A stretch of DNA of 64,000 bases from Bugula neritina (taxonomy: Eukaryota > Bryozoa > Gymnolaemata > Cheilostomatida > Bugulidae): the NCBI GenBank assembly GCA_964035545.1, contig OZ037765.1, positions 13,448,698-13,512,697 on the forward strand, given 5' to 3'. Under the pieces are notes generated by a model. It worked only from the letters and a program-made list of their open reading frames with translations, searched no databases and had not been told where the DNA came from. The first letter of the stretch is position 1. Each line of letters begins with the position of its first letter. Positions 26,701 through 40,800 of the stretch are shown piece after piece. The position numbers and the translations under genes were made by a program.

Positions 26701-29700
26701 ATTGAGGAGGTAATAAACTATAAAGTAACAGTGTCTCAGTACAATTAGTGCATTATAAAATGTTTTTCCACGTCAGTGTGCAACAGTTTTGTAATGGAAA
26801 TACATTGACCTCAAAGTTTCTGTAAGCCATTCTGACACTGGTAGAAAAGTAATGACTTCTTAATAAAACTTCCCCATAATCATAATTTACAGTCTGACTT
26901 AAAAACCCATGACTAATAACAGTATAAGCTAAATAGGCTAGTTTTTGCTTCAATCCTAGGAAGTAATATAAACACTAATTATATAAAGTGTTTGAAATTT
27001 TATTCACATAAATTTTCCAGATTTAATTACGCCAGATATCAATTACAGATATGGCTAAAAACATGCTTCAGATAATAAAGTGACTGCTAATGGCTAGCAA
27101 TATGTTTGATACAGAAATGATTTACATTTTAGAACATGGCAAATGTGCTTATTGTGTGCCAGGAGCGCTTTTTTATGGTTTGCAGTAATGAATAATTTAA
27201 TGATTATATTTATTGTAACTTTGAAATGAAAAGGTAATTACTAATACTAAACTAATTTTTGAGGTTTCCAATGATTGACAACACAGTAGCGCAATGATGA
27301 ATGATGTTTGTTATAAATTGACTACGCAAAAAATTAAACTATTTCAGTCATATTATTTAATATATTTATATCAAAAACAATTTTGTGTGGACAAAAATTA
27401 AGCTGAAATTTGCACCTGTTTTGTTCAGCAAAACATCATATTTTATTCACTGGCAACTCTTACAGAATGTAGGCAAGAAAAGACTACCATTAAAATAAAC
27501 TAGTGCTAAAGTTGAAACTATGCTTATGTTCGCCAAATGCACTCGAGAAAAGTAGTGATTTAGTGCAACAAAACGGTAGGAGATATTTCTAAAATCATTA
27601 TCGCATGGACACCCAACTGTAATACCAATTAAAGGTGAATCAGTGCTTTACTCCTCTATTTTATACTAATTTTGTGCAAGTGTATACAAGTGGATGGTAT
27701 TCATATGCAGTCTGCTGGACACATGCGATGCCAGGAGTCAATTTGAGTTACATATAACATGTTGTGTAAACTGTAAATACATGCTCTGTTGCCCATTCCC
27801 ATGCAATACTCTGCATGCTCATATGTCATAATGAAACAGGGAAACATAGATGCTTCTATTCATATTGAATAATAGATCTTGTAATGTGTGCACCAAGTAT
27901 CTGGCATATGACAATAGAAAGGAAATAATGCTGTCTTGTGTGATTGAATTGGTGCACAGATAAATGAAAACATTGCCCAAATGTTCTTTTTGGAGAAACA
28001 GCCATCGCCTATAATTTTAAACGTATATAGGTATATTCTCCCATGTTTCCACTTTTTGCAAATTATTGGTAGTTTTTCAATAAAAAAATGCTGTACTTTG
28101 TACAGCTTTCTGCACAATTCCTCAATTGATATTTCCAACTTTTACCTGATATGCACATTATTATAGTCTACCAGCTTGTCTGATGTTAAACGGAATTGAA
28201 AAAAGTTTCATTGACTTGTAATGGTAGAATTTATTACAGAGCCTGGAAATATCACCCATAAGACTTTCTATGCAATAAACAACATGTCTAGGCAGTTATA
28301 AATGTTATGGGTAATAAATAAACTAATTTTACATCAAATGACCATGTTAGTGCCATAATCTTCTTTCCTATTAAATTTATCTTCAATTATTGCTTCAAAA
28401 TAGACAAACATTAAGGATACAGTTAAATTAAATAAATGCAACTTTAAAGTTAAATCATAAATACAAGTTAGATAATAGTAAGTAATTAATTTGTTTGCGC
28501 TGAAGTATAAAAACTTGGTGGAGCAAACATCTATCTAAATTCATTTCCTTTGTGGCAGAAAGATCAAAAGGCACTTGGAAGCCACCATTGGATATATTCT
28601 GCTCTATTGATATTCTAATTATGTATGATATTAAAGCTGTTCACCTGGAAGTAATGAATGAGCATGTGCCAGTCTTAACATAACATATCAATCAACAGAA
28701 ATGTACCCCCAACAGGTGACCAAATAATTAAACTAAAATGTTGTTATTACAGTATTAGTTGGCTATCAAACTTTTGTTAATATGCAGAAAGCAGTCTGCT
28801 GATATAAGAAATAACATACAGCAGTTGAGTGCACAAACAGAACTATACATGTTACTTACTCTCAACACTTACACATCACTTGCACCGGTAGCTAGTATTA
28901 AAGTTATTCCTACACTTTTTAAACTTTAATTTATCTCTATTAAATTATATGTGCTTTTACTGATCATTTTCTGATACTGATTTAGTCATTCAAAGAAATT
29001 AAAACCCTACCGTGTAAAATTCTGATCCACAACTATATTTATTTCTCACTACTAAGAAGTTTTGAATTCTTTCTTGTTTGAAATTTTGAAAAAATTTAAT
29101 TTAGAGCAAATAGGATAAAATAAAAGCTTGAGAAAAAAAATCATTGAGCATTGCATATAAATTTTATTACAAGTATAAGGGTATTAATCAATAATGAAAT
29201 ATTTATAACGTAATATTTTTCACAATAATTTAATATAATAACCGCAAAACATAGGTTTCATAAAACAATCCAAATTTAGTGTATGAGAGCAAAAATTGCC
29301 ATACAGCTCCAATTTATAATTCTCAATTTATTTTTTATAAACTAGCCACAGCTGATGTTTTTATTTAATACATTTTCAGTGACGCAGAAAATCAAAAGAT
29401 AGATTGCATTTTAGCTAAGCAAAGTAGAGCGACAATCTGCATTATGCATATTAGAAGATTAACCATATTACATATAGGTTCTGGAAATTGAAGAAAGATC
29501 GATTGATCTGTATAAGCAGAATTAAGGTGACACACTTGTACATTGTAATAGTTAAATGTAGGAAGTACAATCATATGAGGAAAACTGTTTGTGGATATGG
29601 AGTTGCCACTAAGCAATTACTAAATAAAATGTATCAGGATTAATTTAGCTTCCATAGCAAAATGTAAAAAGGTACAAATATGAACTAATTTGTATGCTAT

Positions 29701-30249
29701 TAACTCTCTTAAATTGATTTTAATTATTAAGTGTGTGGTGAACAGTTTAAGATTAAAGCGCTTCCGAAATTGCACATCCTTTGCGAAAAACAGATGGTGG
29801 GGACTGTTCAAAATAAAAACTAGGAAAAGATATCTAATAATGGCTGAAATACCTACTTTTAAATATTTTGTACCTGTTTAATTTTCAAAGTGCATTATAA
29901 CCTTTATTTCAATCAGCTAAATTTTTTTCAGGTATTATTGAGTGGAGCCACTGAATGCCCAACAAAACCTAAAGGAAGACCTAGGAAGAACTCTTACTAC
30001 CCCACCAAAAGTCCTTCCCTTTCTGCAAAGGTGGAGCTGGCTCCAGCCCTTTCCCCTATGACTGTTGATAGCAGACAAAGCTCAGAAGATAGCTTGGAAC
30101 ATGAACATTCCAACTGCTGGGGTAGTTGTGAGGACAACTTCTCAGACGAGCAGCCGACCAAGATTCATCCTGACTCAGTTGACGACATTATAAATAACAA
30201 CCGTCTTTGTCAAAGACCGGAAAGTCCAACTATTTCAGTGACTGATTAA
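23797..30249 (+). CDS. BARX: BARX-class homeobox transcription factor, 3 exons, complete
   Basis: Exons 23797-23995, 25839-26182 and 29932-30249 join in frame to 286 residues. Residues 9-15 contain FLIKDIL, an eh1/FIL-type Groucho-binding motif, followed by an alanine run encoded by GCAGCAGCA repeats. The homeodomain spans about 122-181. It has WYQNRR in helix 3, with Tyr instead of Phe at homeodomain position 49 and Thr at 47, which mark the Bar/BARX group. Directly after it, exon 3 encodes [20 protein letters not shown], the BARX-specific basic extension; that and LLGLEKKFE separate it from BarH. The C-terminus is Ser/Pro- and acid-rich. The upstream GTG-initiated reading was not used because ATG at 23797 is the first ATG after the TATA box. 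It should act in the nucleus as a sequence-specific regulator, often repressive. Vertebrate BARX1/2 act in head mesenchyme and muscle; targets here are unknown. Confidence 0.93.
24653..24857. repeat. 15-bp repeat hairpin with G-rich loop
   Basis: Four copies of GGTAAAAATGGCACT (last ones CACA) lie at 24653-24715. Two inverted copies (GTGCCATTTTTACCT) lie near 24826-24857. Between them is a G-rich stretch with four or more G-tracts (24752-24773), a quadruplex-type pattern. It is in BARX intron 1. Confidence 0.8.
26183..29931. other. BARX intron 2, no recognisable gene
   Basis: This 3.7-kb intron shows only short open frames without domain signal. It begins with GTAAGA and ends in a T-rich tract and CAG. 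Regulatory elements are plausible for a homeobox gene but none can be identified from sequence alone. Confidence 0.55.
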
Positions 30250-30477
30250 AGTTTTCTCTTATTTATCTTTGGTTATTTAATTCTCATTAATGCTGTCACC
30301 ATGGTTTTATTAGAGCCAAGTTACTTGATATTATGTAGTGCATTTTTATAATTACAACATTACTTTTATTTCATATATCCTTTTAATATATTATTTTTTC
30401 AATTATCACTTTTTTATTTAGTGTTACAAACGAAATTATTGTAATGCATTGTAGCCCTTGTAAGTTCTTAGATGAAA

Positions 30478-30483
30478 AATAAA
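30478..30483 (+). terminator. BARX poly(A) signal AATAAA
   Basis: This is a canonical AATAAA 229 nt after the stop codon, followed by GT/T-rich sequence. It is the first canonical hexamer downstream. Confidence 0.6.
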
Positions 30484-30683
30484 CTTAGCGAAATGTGCAA
30501 GTCTTGAGATGAACAATTGCCTGACACAAACTTAATGATACTTTCCTGGCAGCTTTTGTTTTTATTTATATAATTATTATAACGATAACTGCTTATTCCT
30601 ATAAATCATCAACTGAGGAGGTGCCCATATCTGAGTGAATGAATAGATTTTACACATGCATGTATTTACACCCGCGCACACAC

Positions 30684-30687
<4 letters not shown>

Positions 30688-30735
<48 letters not shown>

Positions 30736-30740
30736 CACAC
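30688..30740. repeat. (TA)n and (CA)n microsatellite
   Basis: A compound dinucleotide run: CACACACA, then about 20 TA units, then ATACACAC. It creates a spurious IYIYIY open frame on the minus strand. Confidence 0.9.
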
Positions 30741-30786
30741 GCTTTTTATTTTCATCTGTAACTCTTAGAATCAAACTTTCCGTGTT

Positions 30787-30816
30787 GACCAGAAAGTCCA
30801 ACTATTTTAGTGACTG
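30787..30816 (+). repeat. Second copy of the BARX stop-codon region
   Basis: Thirty bases match the end of the BARX coding exon (30215-30244) at 28 of 30 positions, ending in AGTGACTG just where the CDS reaches its stop. It is a non-coding duplicate 572 bp downstream in the 3' flank. Confidence 0.8.
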
Positions 30817-31627
30817 TTTTACATCCTATCGAATTATAAAAAACATAAATGGTTTTTGTTATAACATTGAGCAGATTAAAACTGAAAGTTAACTCGTAAA
30901 GGCTAATTTAGAACTAGTGAAGAACACAACACAGAGCCCTGCATGACAGACAGTAAATAGCAAATCTAAGCGAATTGGGAGATACTAAATATTCATCAGA
31001 CCTTCAAAATACATACATAAAATGTACAGTGTCACCATAAAATGTTGAAATTTGTAATAAGTGAGGGGTTAAATAGCATTTTCTACAATTACATGGATAG
31101 CATTTTTACCATGTTCTGCTATTTGGTATCCTGTCATTTGTGACACAGTGTGCAACAGATTATTTTTTGCAAAAAAGTTCTAATTGTGGCCAGAGCTATG
31201 CTTTCTAACCCTAATGGTTGGCCCGAGACACCACAGTTGTTGGACACCAGCTACATTTGTGGCAAACTTTTTAGATTATAATATGCCCACCCAACATACT
31301 GTAAAAAATGAATTATCAGTAGGCAAAAAATGAGATGATAGAGTTTAAACAGTTCAACAGTTTATTTAAATAAATGTACATAAACAATAATCTCAGAGAC
31401 AAAATTGCATGAAAAATATAAAAAATACAGCAACGTGAACCCCCAAATAGAATAATGTTTATTAAGAATTATTAAATAGTATAGAAAGAATTTATATGTT
31501 ATGTACAACTTTATACACGTATTTCTACATTTAGGTGAAGTCTGAAGCTGTCACAATTTTGTTCTGCGAATAAGAATTAATACTATATCTGTACACATGA
31601 TGGATCCCAACATCAAACATAGTATTG

Positions 31628-31816
31628 TCACCGATTTTTAGCTTTAGGCTTAGATCTTGCTGCAGCTCTAGACTTATCGGAATTTGGAGGTTTTCTAGAA
31701 GACAACAGTGGGTGCACTTCTATAAAATAGTTTCAGAACAATTCATCAGCTATAGATAGCATTAACTTGGTAGCTAATATTAATAATAACAATAATGATA
31801 ACAATATATTGCACTC

Positions 31817-31888
<72 letters not shown>

Positions 31889-34800
31889 CACAAACTATAT
31901 TATATAATGCAACACAATTACAAGATCAGACTTTGAGCACTGAAACATAGTATGAGAACATAACATCTAAATTGAAATTGAGACTTGCCATCTGTGGGTG
32001 CTCCAGCTAAAGCAACATCCACAGGTTTTCCCTTTTTAGGGGCAGGGGCCTCCCTGATGGGACTGAGTTGGCGCTTCTCAGGTGTGTTGGCTGGGTCAGA
32101 CTACAAAGGCAGGAACACAATAGGTAATTTATACTTTGCAGAAGCAACCAAATACATGCTGGTTGTTAGCAAATCTGCTATAGCTTCTCTGTGCACCAGA
32201 ACTTATTTCGATAATATTACGTAACACTACATGACACTAAAACAATATGCATAGCTTTTTGAAAAACTGTTTTCACAAAAACAAGAGCAATGATGAATTA
32301 CAACAGTTAGAAACTAATATACCAGCAAATGATTTATTAAAATTAATTTTATGCATTAATGAGTAACAAGGAACAAGGTGAAGCTTCAGATTAGAGCTTT
32401 ACAATGCACCTGACATGCTCACTCATATATGCAACAGGTGCATTGTAGCCGTATAATATATTCTTAAAAAGTTGTGAAACTGGCTTCATTGGCTGCATTC
32501 ACCAGCTCCAATAATTATTCATAACACCAAAAAATTATCATTATAACTGTATAACAACGATAGCAAAACAATCAAAGAACAATTATCGTAATATTTTGCA
32601 AGAGGGTTATGAGTTGAGCACTGCAGTGTTTGCATTCCGAAGGTAAAGAGTAATATCTCATCAACACACTTCAAACATTCATAACATACTAAAATACTTA
32701 TCAAAGTTTTGCTCTCAGCACTAAGATATCAAAAACTGAATTAAATTGCTGAAAATGTTCAAATAGCTTTTTTATTTTAATAATATTAAATGAAACCTAA
32801 TAAATATTGGCTAGTGTTTAGTCCTGTAAGTTTTCTAGTAGCACCATAAAGTGACAAGAGAGAAAAATCCAACAAAACAGGTTTCATCCATCAAACATAT
32901 GTGGGCTCCTAATTTAGAACTTTTGCTGTTGTGTAAAACCTAATGTATGTGATTGTTTCACTGTTTCAATAAAATAGCAGGACGAAGGCCAATGCGTGGA
33001 AGAGTGAAGTAAAGATGATGGAAGCAATAAGGAGCAGTGAAAGCCTTCAAATAAAAGCAGCCAGCAAATCTAGTCTGAGAGACTATGACCAGGAAGATGA
33101 TATGATAACTTTTCACGAAACCCAACTGGATGTTAGCACTAAGCATAATGAAGGTAACTAAGCAATCCAGTAAATATACTGACATGACATGACTTTATCC
33201 GCTCTTGTAGTTGCTAGATATTTATTTCATGTAAGCACCAACGGAATACAGAGTAGCTCGTCACAGGTGTGACACAGAAAACTGCCTATATTATTTATGA
33301 AGTGTAAAAAAGTGTGATAACTAATAATGTAACAACAAAATTATAATAATTGCAACACTAGAATGAGTAACTTGCTATAATAGAGTGCAGATATGATATT
33401 ACTGTACTATTGTCTCAAATCAGTGGCAACAAATTAAAGTACAGAATGTGCAAATGTCCTTGTCAATGTTCTTACAGATGCACTAAAAAATATTTTTGTG
33501 AACCCCCTAATATTTTGCATGTCACCGTGTATAGGTGAAAAGCTCAAATTGCATTTCTCTATTTTCCTGATCAACTGATGATATTACAACTACTATGCAA
33601 ATGAGTCCTGTTCTTTTAAAGCAGATATAGAAACAAATTAGGCTTAATTAGAGTATAGAACCCACTGGAAAATATAAACCTGCTCTCTATACATCAGTCA
33701 GGCAAATATATCATATATACCATTTACTAATAATTAATAAAACTAAAATGGCCATAATTTGATGAGCTCAAAAATTTAATTATCATGCTGGATATAGTCT
33801 TTTTATAAGCACCAGCCATTATCCGATCAAAAAGTTAATGCTGAAGCCATAGCTGTGGTTAGTGTAATTTAAATTATACAATTATCACTGCAGGAGAAAA
33901 AAGTATTTACTTGAGTGCATGCAGGTTGTATGGTATCACACCAATATCCTATTTTATGAGACATGAAAATAGTGAAATACTGCAAATGTGCCACCATAAC
34001 TTGGGTAAGTATTAGCATTGTAAACTCCATAAGAAAAATTGACACTGCCTTACATTTTGAGTCTGCAAACAAATGCCCTGAACCATTCCATACAAGGTTG
34101 ATTGCATACATTAATAAGATATTGCAGCATCTGCTAATATTCCAGGGCTCCCAGAAATAAAATCACTTTGCATAGCTTTAGTTACCAACACAACGGTTGA
34201 GGTGCTAGATTTGGATGACAATGGTATAGACGCTCAAGGTTGCTCTTATGTGGCTGATATGTTAAAAGAAAATTACTTCATTACAGATTTGGTAAAAATA
34301 TTATGCTTATATTTAAAGGGAACATTGTGTATATTTTAAACCAATAATTGTAGTAATAATACATCAAAAACTTTGCTCATTTAAACCCAAAATGTTTCCA
34401 TTCATATTTTAGACTCTATCAAACAACCAAATTGGTGTGAAAGGAGCTATCGCGCTGTTTAATATTGCAGCACAAAGCGATTCCTTAATGAAGTTAGATG
34501 TTTCAGGAAATAATATTGGAGATTTAGCAGCCTCCGCCATTAGTGATGCAATTATAGAGAATAGGAGAATAACGGAGCTAAACCTAAGCAGAAATGGGCA
34601 AGTATCACCCAACCAAGACTTCCACTGCACGAAATGATGAAACTAAATCCTAATAATGCTACCAGACAATTACATATTACCATTTTGTAATAATCCCTAA
34701 CTTTTGGTAATACTGGCATTTTTGAACAATAATGTTGACTGCTGGAGGTAAGGATTGTTTGTTATCATGTGTAATTAGTTAATAGTATTTATGCTAAGTA

Positions 34801-37800
34801 AAACAAATGTTAGTAATTGAGTGGAAGTCTGTAATCATGATGGCCATTATATTACAGTAATGATGGTGTTCTATGGTGCCCAGTCACTGTTACAACTTCC
34901 TTAGCTTATAACATCATAAACCTAGATTACATTTTCCGTAAATATTTTATATCAATATACAGATTTAAATATCAAACATATAAGAGTTCCGCAACACATA
35001 GTAATGTAGACTAGAGCATCTATATGTCATACTTTTATATGTCCAACTAAAGTAATAAATTTGGTTTTAAAAAAACATTATGGAAAAGTTTGTCAAATTT
35101 CGCTCACTGCTTTTCTATGCATCGAAAGTCAAATGTGAGATATTGCAATGATTTTCGATAAGAGACTTCCCAGTGACTTCAATGCATGGAAAGGCAGTGG
35201 TTGTGACATGCTTTTACTTGTAGACTATACTCTATCTCAGGTTTGAAAGCAAAGGAGGCAGAGAATTTGGCAGGATGGTGTTGAACAATAGTAGACTTCT
35301 AAGGCTAGACCTCAGTGGCAACAGTTTGAGGGGGGAGGGAGCTATGGCCTTCTTTAAAGGTTTAAAAGTAGGCTATATCCTTTCAACTAATTTCAATTAT
35401 CAACAATGATTGGAGAGACAATCTTGCAAAAAATTGAACAAATTAGTTTAAAAAAAACTTTTCCTACAAATAAAAAAAGTAAATCTATGTAAAACATTAC
35501 AGAAAAATGAAGGACTAAAATATGTCAATTTCGCCAATAATGGAATAGGGATAGAGGCATGTGCAGAGCTGGGTAAAACACTCAAAGACAACTTGATACT
35601 ACAAGAAATAGACGTGACAAACAACAGAATACCCCTGGCAGGTGCTCTGCTTCTTGCCAAAGCCTTGAAAAGCAACACAACACTGAGATTTATTGATGTG
35701 AGTGAAAAGTACGATGGCAACTGGTCACACAACATTAATATAAGCTAGTGTCATATTTCATGTTGTTGTGAAACCAACAAAAAATATTTGCAATAAAATT
35801 CATGACATGAAAACTAAAAAGTGCCCTGGTGTTGTTTCAGCTGTCCAGAAACACAGTTCTTGCCCAGGGATGTTTGGTAATACTGGAGGCATTGAGTGAC
35901 AACCCAGCGAGTGCACTGAGATTTCTGTCCTTCGGCTCTACCATGGTTAGTCAGCAATTCATAAAGATGCAAGAAATAATTGAGGTGAGCATTAACTTTT
36001 ATTTCCAATAAAATTACAATAAGCATATTTTAAATGTTTTTACAAACCACTAATTTTTGTGTCTGGCTAAATATGTTTTTCATAATGTCATTTACAATAC
36101 AAAGTTTAGCTAAACTGAATATTTTCAAGTACTGAAAGCATGGTATGATACATGTGTACATTAAATGGGAATTAATATACTATCTGAGACATGACTTATA
36201 AAATGTGTACAGAAAGAGAAACATCTTCTGATTAGACATGGAGGAGTAGAAGAGAGTTGGAAGTATAAGCCTAAACAAGTATCAGACTTGAGAGACGCTC
36301 TCTCCTTCCTCAACAATGAAGAATGCAAGCATTTAGCTAAGCAGTTGGACGGAGAAACCGGAGGAATAACAAGGAAGACAACTCTACTAACATTAACCAA
36401 AGTAATTACCAAGTGTGGTTGGCTTAGCAGTTGCTCAGAAATAATAAATAGAGCCAAACAGGCAGTGAAATTCGGAACAATTGATTACTCTGGTTTGATC
36501 AATGACCAGTGATAGCTAGAGGAGGCCAATAATGCAGACAAATGATATGTAATTTATTTCACTCAAGTTCATGCATTACAACTCTTTCTAGTAGACATTT
36601 CTTACCATATCTATCTTCTTGCAATGAATTTTTTTTGTGTTTAATATAACCCAGGCACTTGAAGCAAATTTTGTGCCCACAAAAATTTACGATATAATTT
36701 AATTAAATAGTGTTTCAACATTATACAACATCCCTGATTCATACTGTAACAACATGCTATAATTAGCCTATATGTGCACCAGTTTCTACAATAGTATACA
36801 GCATACAATATGAAATAGCTATATTTTACCACATTTAGAAGAGTATCCTCAGGGTCCTCCACCTCAGGAGCTATGGGGAGGTAGAGTAGACACCCTTTGT
36901 CTTCGTCCTCCTCATCACTGCTTACAAATGCTAATATTTTCTCGCATGTAGTGACATCTACATCCAGGTCTTCTACTTCAGCTTCACCTAAATATAAGCA
37001 CTTCACAATTATAACTTCACCAACACAAGCTTTGTACAATGTATGTATGCTGACAGAATCATGGTAAACTAGCATATACACACTTATTGTTGAGTCAAAG
37101 TTTGCCATAAGTGTATTATGCGAATATTCTAAGAAAACGTATGGCAGAGTGATTGCTAAAAAAAACAGGCTCGGGAAAAGTAAGGAAAAAGAGCATTTTA
37201 TCAGACTAATAAAATCAGTGGAGTGAATTACCCCGAGATTACATAATTCAAAAAGGGTTAAAGCTATTCTGTGTTTAAACCTCTGTTCAGAATGACATGT
37301 AAAAAACGAGACTATTTTGTCCAATAAGAATGTAGCTCTTTATACAAGTTCATTGAAATTACACCAATCTAACGAGAATTTCTCTCAGATGCTAAGCTAT
37401 TCTTTTTTAAAATATGTGCAGCTCAACATGAGTTGACTACACATACTCTAAGATAGATAAAAAGGCATGGTACACCTTGCCTAATAGAATAAATTGAAAC
37501 TTGCATAGAAAAAGTCAACAACAGAAATTTTATAAAATAATATACATATTCAAGTTCAAGATAATTCATACCTAAAACAGGCAGTTACCATTATATTAAA
37601 ACATTTTAAGTTCATTAGAAAGACTGAATAGCCAGAAACAAGAGGCAGACAACTTGAAACTATTTTAGCCAAACTGCCCAATTCAATATTATGGTAGCTC
37701 AAACTATTGTAGATTTGTTTAGCTAAATAACAGTAAAAAAAGCATTGGCAAATTTACTGTTGTGAGCTAACAATTTATAGACCTCAAAAAGGAAATAAAT

Positions 37801-40800
37801 CTTTTTAATTGTAAGGCAACATTGTTATAACTGAGTAGTTATTTTCTCACGTGGAATTTTCATTCGAGTGGCCTGACGTACTAGCATAAAAATAATTTCT
37901 GAATGCTTGTGGACTAAAAGCAATAAATAATAATTATATTGAAAATAAAAACCCCTAAAATTCTAACAGCTGTGCTCTATAATACACAAATTTATATCAA
38001 GCTATCTGCACTAAAATTTAGAGAAGTTGCTCTACAATGTTAACCTTTGTTTTCCTGCACACTAAGATCTTCATCTTCCAGATCAAACTCTCCTTCCTTT
38101 TCTTCGTATTCCACGTTCTCATCCAACTCTTTAAAGTCAGGGGCAAAGGCACTCCAGTTCTCAACCTGGTTATGGGCCCATATCGAGACCACACCTCCAG
38201 AAACAGAGCATACTATTGGCCGAATAGGATGCCACTGTAATATATTCATATAAATGTTTCAGACCAATGAAAATTAATGTAACATAAAATTATGTTCAAG
38301 ATATAAAATGTTGAGAAATATAGGCTAGCTGTACACTTTTAGGTCTGAATGGTGGGGTCACTAGAAAAGAAGTTAATAATTGCTAACTTACTAAAATAGG
38401 TAGTACTGAGATATTTGACTTGATAAAAATGGAAACCATAAAAAACATAGAGGCATGGCAAATGAACTGGATATTATTGCATTTCCGATATGATTATTAT
38501 TTTGAATTTGTGTGCCCTTGTTTTAATATTTATGCTTTGTGACAGGGGAGAAAATAACAAAAAAAATGATGATATGAACTGATGAAGATGATTAGATTAT
38601 ACTACAAGTCCAAGTTACAATTTGCATCTAACTATTGTTGGTCATAGCTGATGTAAATGCCCACACACAATGTCCGTCAAGTAGGTAGGCCCTATGACTT
38701 GCAATGAACTTTTAGTAAACATCTTCAACAATCTACCACTACAAACTAACCACTACATCCAACAGAAGTTCTCCTTTAGCACCAGACAATATCTTGACAA
38801 GATTTCCCACAGCTTTCTCCCAGATATATAGTGAGTGTTGTTTAGCGGATCCGGCAACTATGTATTCCCCATCCCCAGAGAAGCAGCATTTCTTCCACAA
38901 AGTTCTGCAGAGGGAATTATTGTAAAGTTATTTACATGCAGATAATGCAATAGGGCAGTCTGTCATTCAGCTACATGCACACCAAACATTCCTTGTAAAC
39001 AAGTTAGGGGAACACTTTATCCTTTTTAGAATATAAACTTGAATAAATTTGAATGATATGATACAGTAAGATACATGTAGGGAGTTTTCTTCAAACAGAT
39101 GTTAAAAGTTGGAATAGAATATGAAAGTGCTACACTAAAAAAAGAATAGGGCATTTTTATGGTTCAGTTTACACAAACAAGAAAACAGCTTAGTATCTGA
39201 CCACACAATTACCTCTTTTAAACAGTTGGGTTTGAATTGATTTGTAACTCACTTATTAACAAGATCCTGCAGTTTCTGTATTGGCTCTGGTTCACCATTT
39301 TTACCGCATGCTAAAATTTCTCCCTCTTCGTAAACTCGAATTATTCTGTCAGCGGAGTTGATAAGCAGGCAGCTAAATTATATATAAATATATAAATATT
39401 TAAATATATATATATATATATATATGCATAGGTTATGCTGAATGGTATGCTGATGACTGCTGTTATAATAGAACTGATACAATTTTAAAGGTAAAGGTCA
39501 TCCTACTCTATATTATTATAATAAAATAACAAATTAATTTTATTAATAAACCTAATTAAATAAATTCGTTTGAAATCACAATACAATTATTACATTTACT
39601 CCAAGTTTGTAATCAATTTAGCCCACTTTTGTTGGAGGCAGATTCTCCTTTCCTAAAGCCATAATATAAAACTGGTAGATATATTGAATCGAACCCGCTT
39701 ATAGGTATATGAATGCACACAGTATACTATGACAGTGCTTGTCTAAGGCAATAAAGTAAATAAAGTATAGTATAAAAACATTACAATGGTAGAGCATATA
39801 TCAACAAACAGGTAGCGTAAACAGCAACCAATCACATACCTTCCTCTTCTAGCAAACTCTATAGATTTGACGGCAGCAGTGAGATTGTGTGAGAGTCTAA
39901 ATGAAGCGGTCAGCTGCATGTCTTCATCTTTGAACACCATGATGCGCCCACGTTCATTGCCAGTAAATATATAGTCACCTCTCCTGTTGTATGAAGCCAC
40001 CACATTCTTTTGATCTGTCTGACACTATGGGCAAAAAGTGGCAGTACATGGTATAGATACACACAACCAGCAGCAAATAAACTGTCAATAATATTATTTT
40101 CTAAATAATGCATGATTGCTTAATACTATACAACACGGAATTGAATTACAAAATTTACTATATAATTTTGAACAACTGGCTGTTAGATAGGTACAGGTAA
40201 TAAAATGATTAGATATAACTACAAGGAGATTAACATTTTTAGTGAATATTGCAGGTCGAAGAGATTCAGCAATACTTACCTCCTCATCAAGTGGTATGAC
40301 GGTTGGCTCCTTTGAGTTGATATCTATGAGAACTGCAGCATGTTTCATTGGACACACAAGAAATTTGTCTCTAGAAATCAAAATGAAAAATAAAAGCAGA
40401 TAACTAATATGATTAAATGTCTAAATATTTGTTGAGGTAAACTAGCCAACATACAAGTGGACAAGGTCTAAGCAAAAGGTTGAGAATTTTAGAATTGCTT
40501 TAATATGAAGTGTCATTTTAAGAGCTGATTAAAACTTGTTGTTCCGAGATAAAAATAAGTTTGGAAACTCTTGTGATAGTCGGCATTCTAAAAATAATGC
40601 TCTAATAATAGTTTTAATAGTCATCATTCTAATATGGGAAACAGTCAGCATTTGACTTAAAAATAAAACAGTTTGAGCAATTGTAACCATGACTTACTAT
40701 TACTATGAATCACTTTTATTTTTATTTCATTTATTTCCAACTATTTATGATTCTATTGAACAAATTTAAAGTTGAGAGAAATTCTGATAAGCTTTTGCTG

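Noticed and set aside
31985-32224. Plus-strand frame of 79 codons
   Set aside because: Antisense to RBBP5 exon 11.
36641-37324. Single 227-codon minus-strand frame
   Set aside because: Only 36830-36987 is coding (RBBP5 exon 10); the rest is intron read-through.
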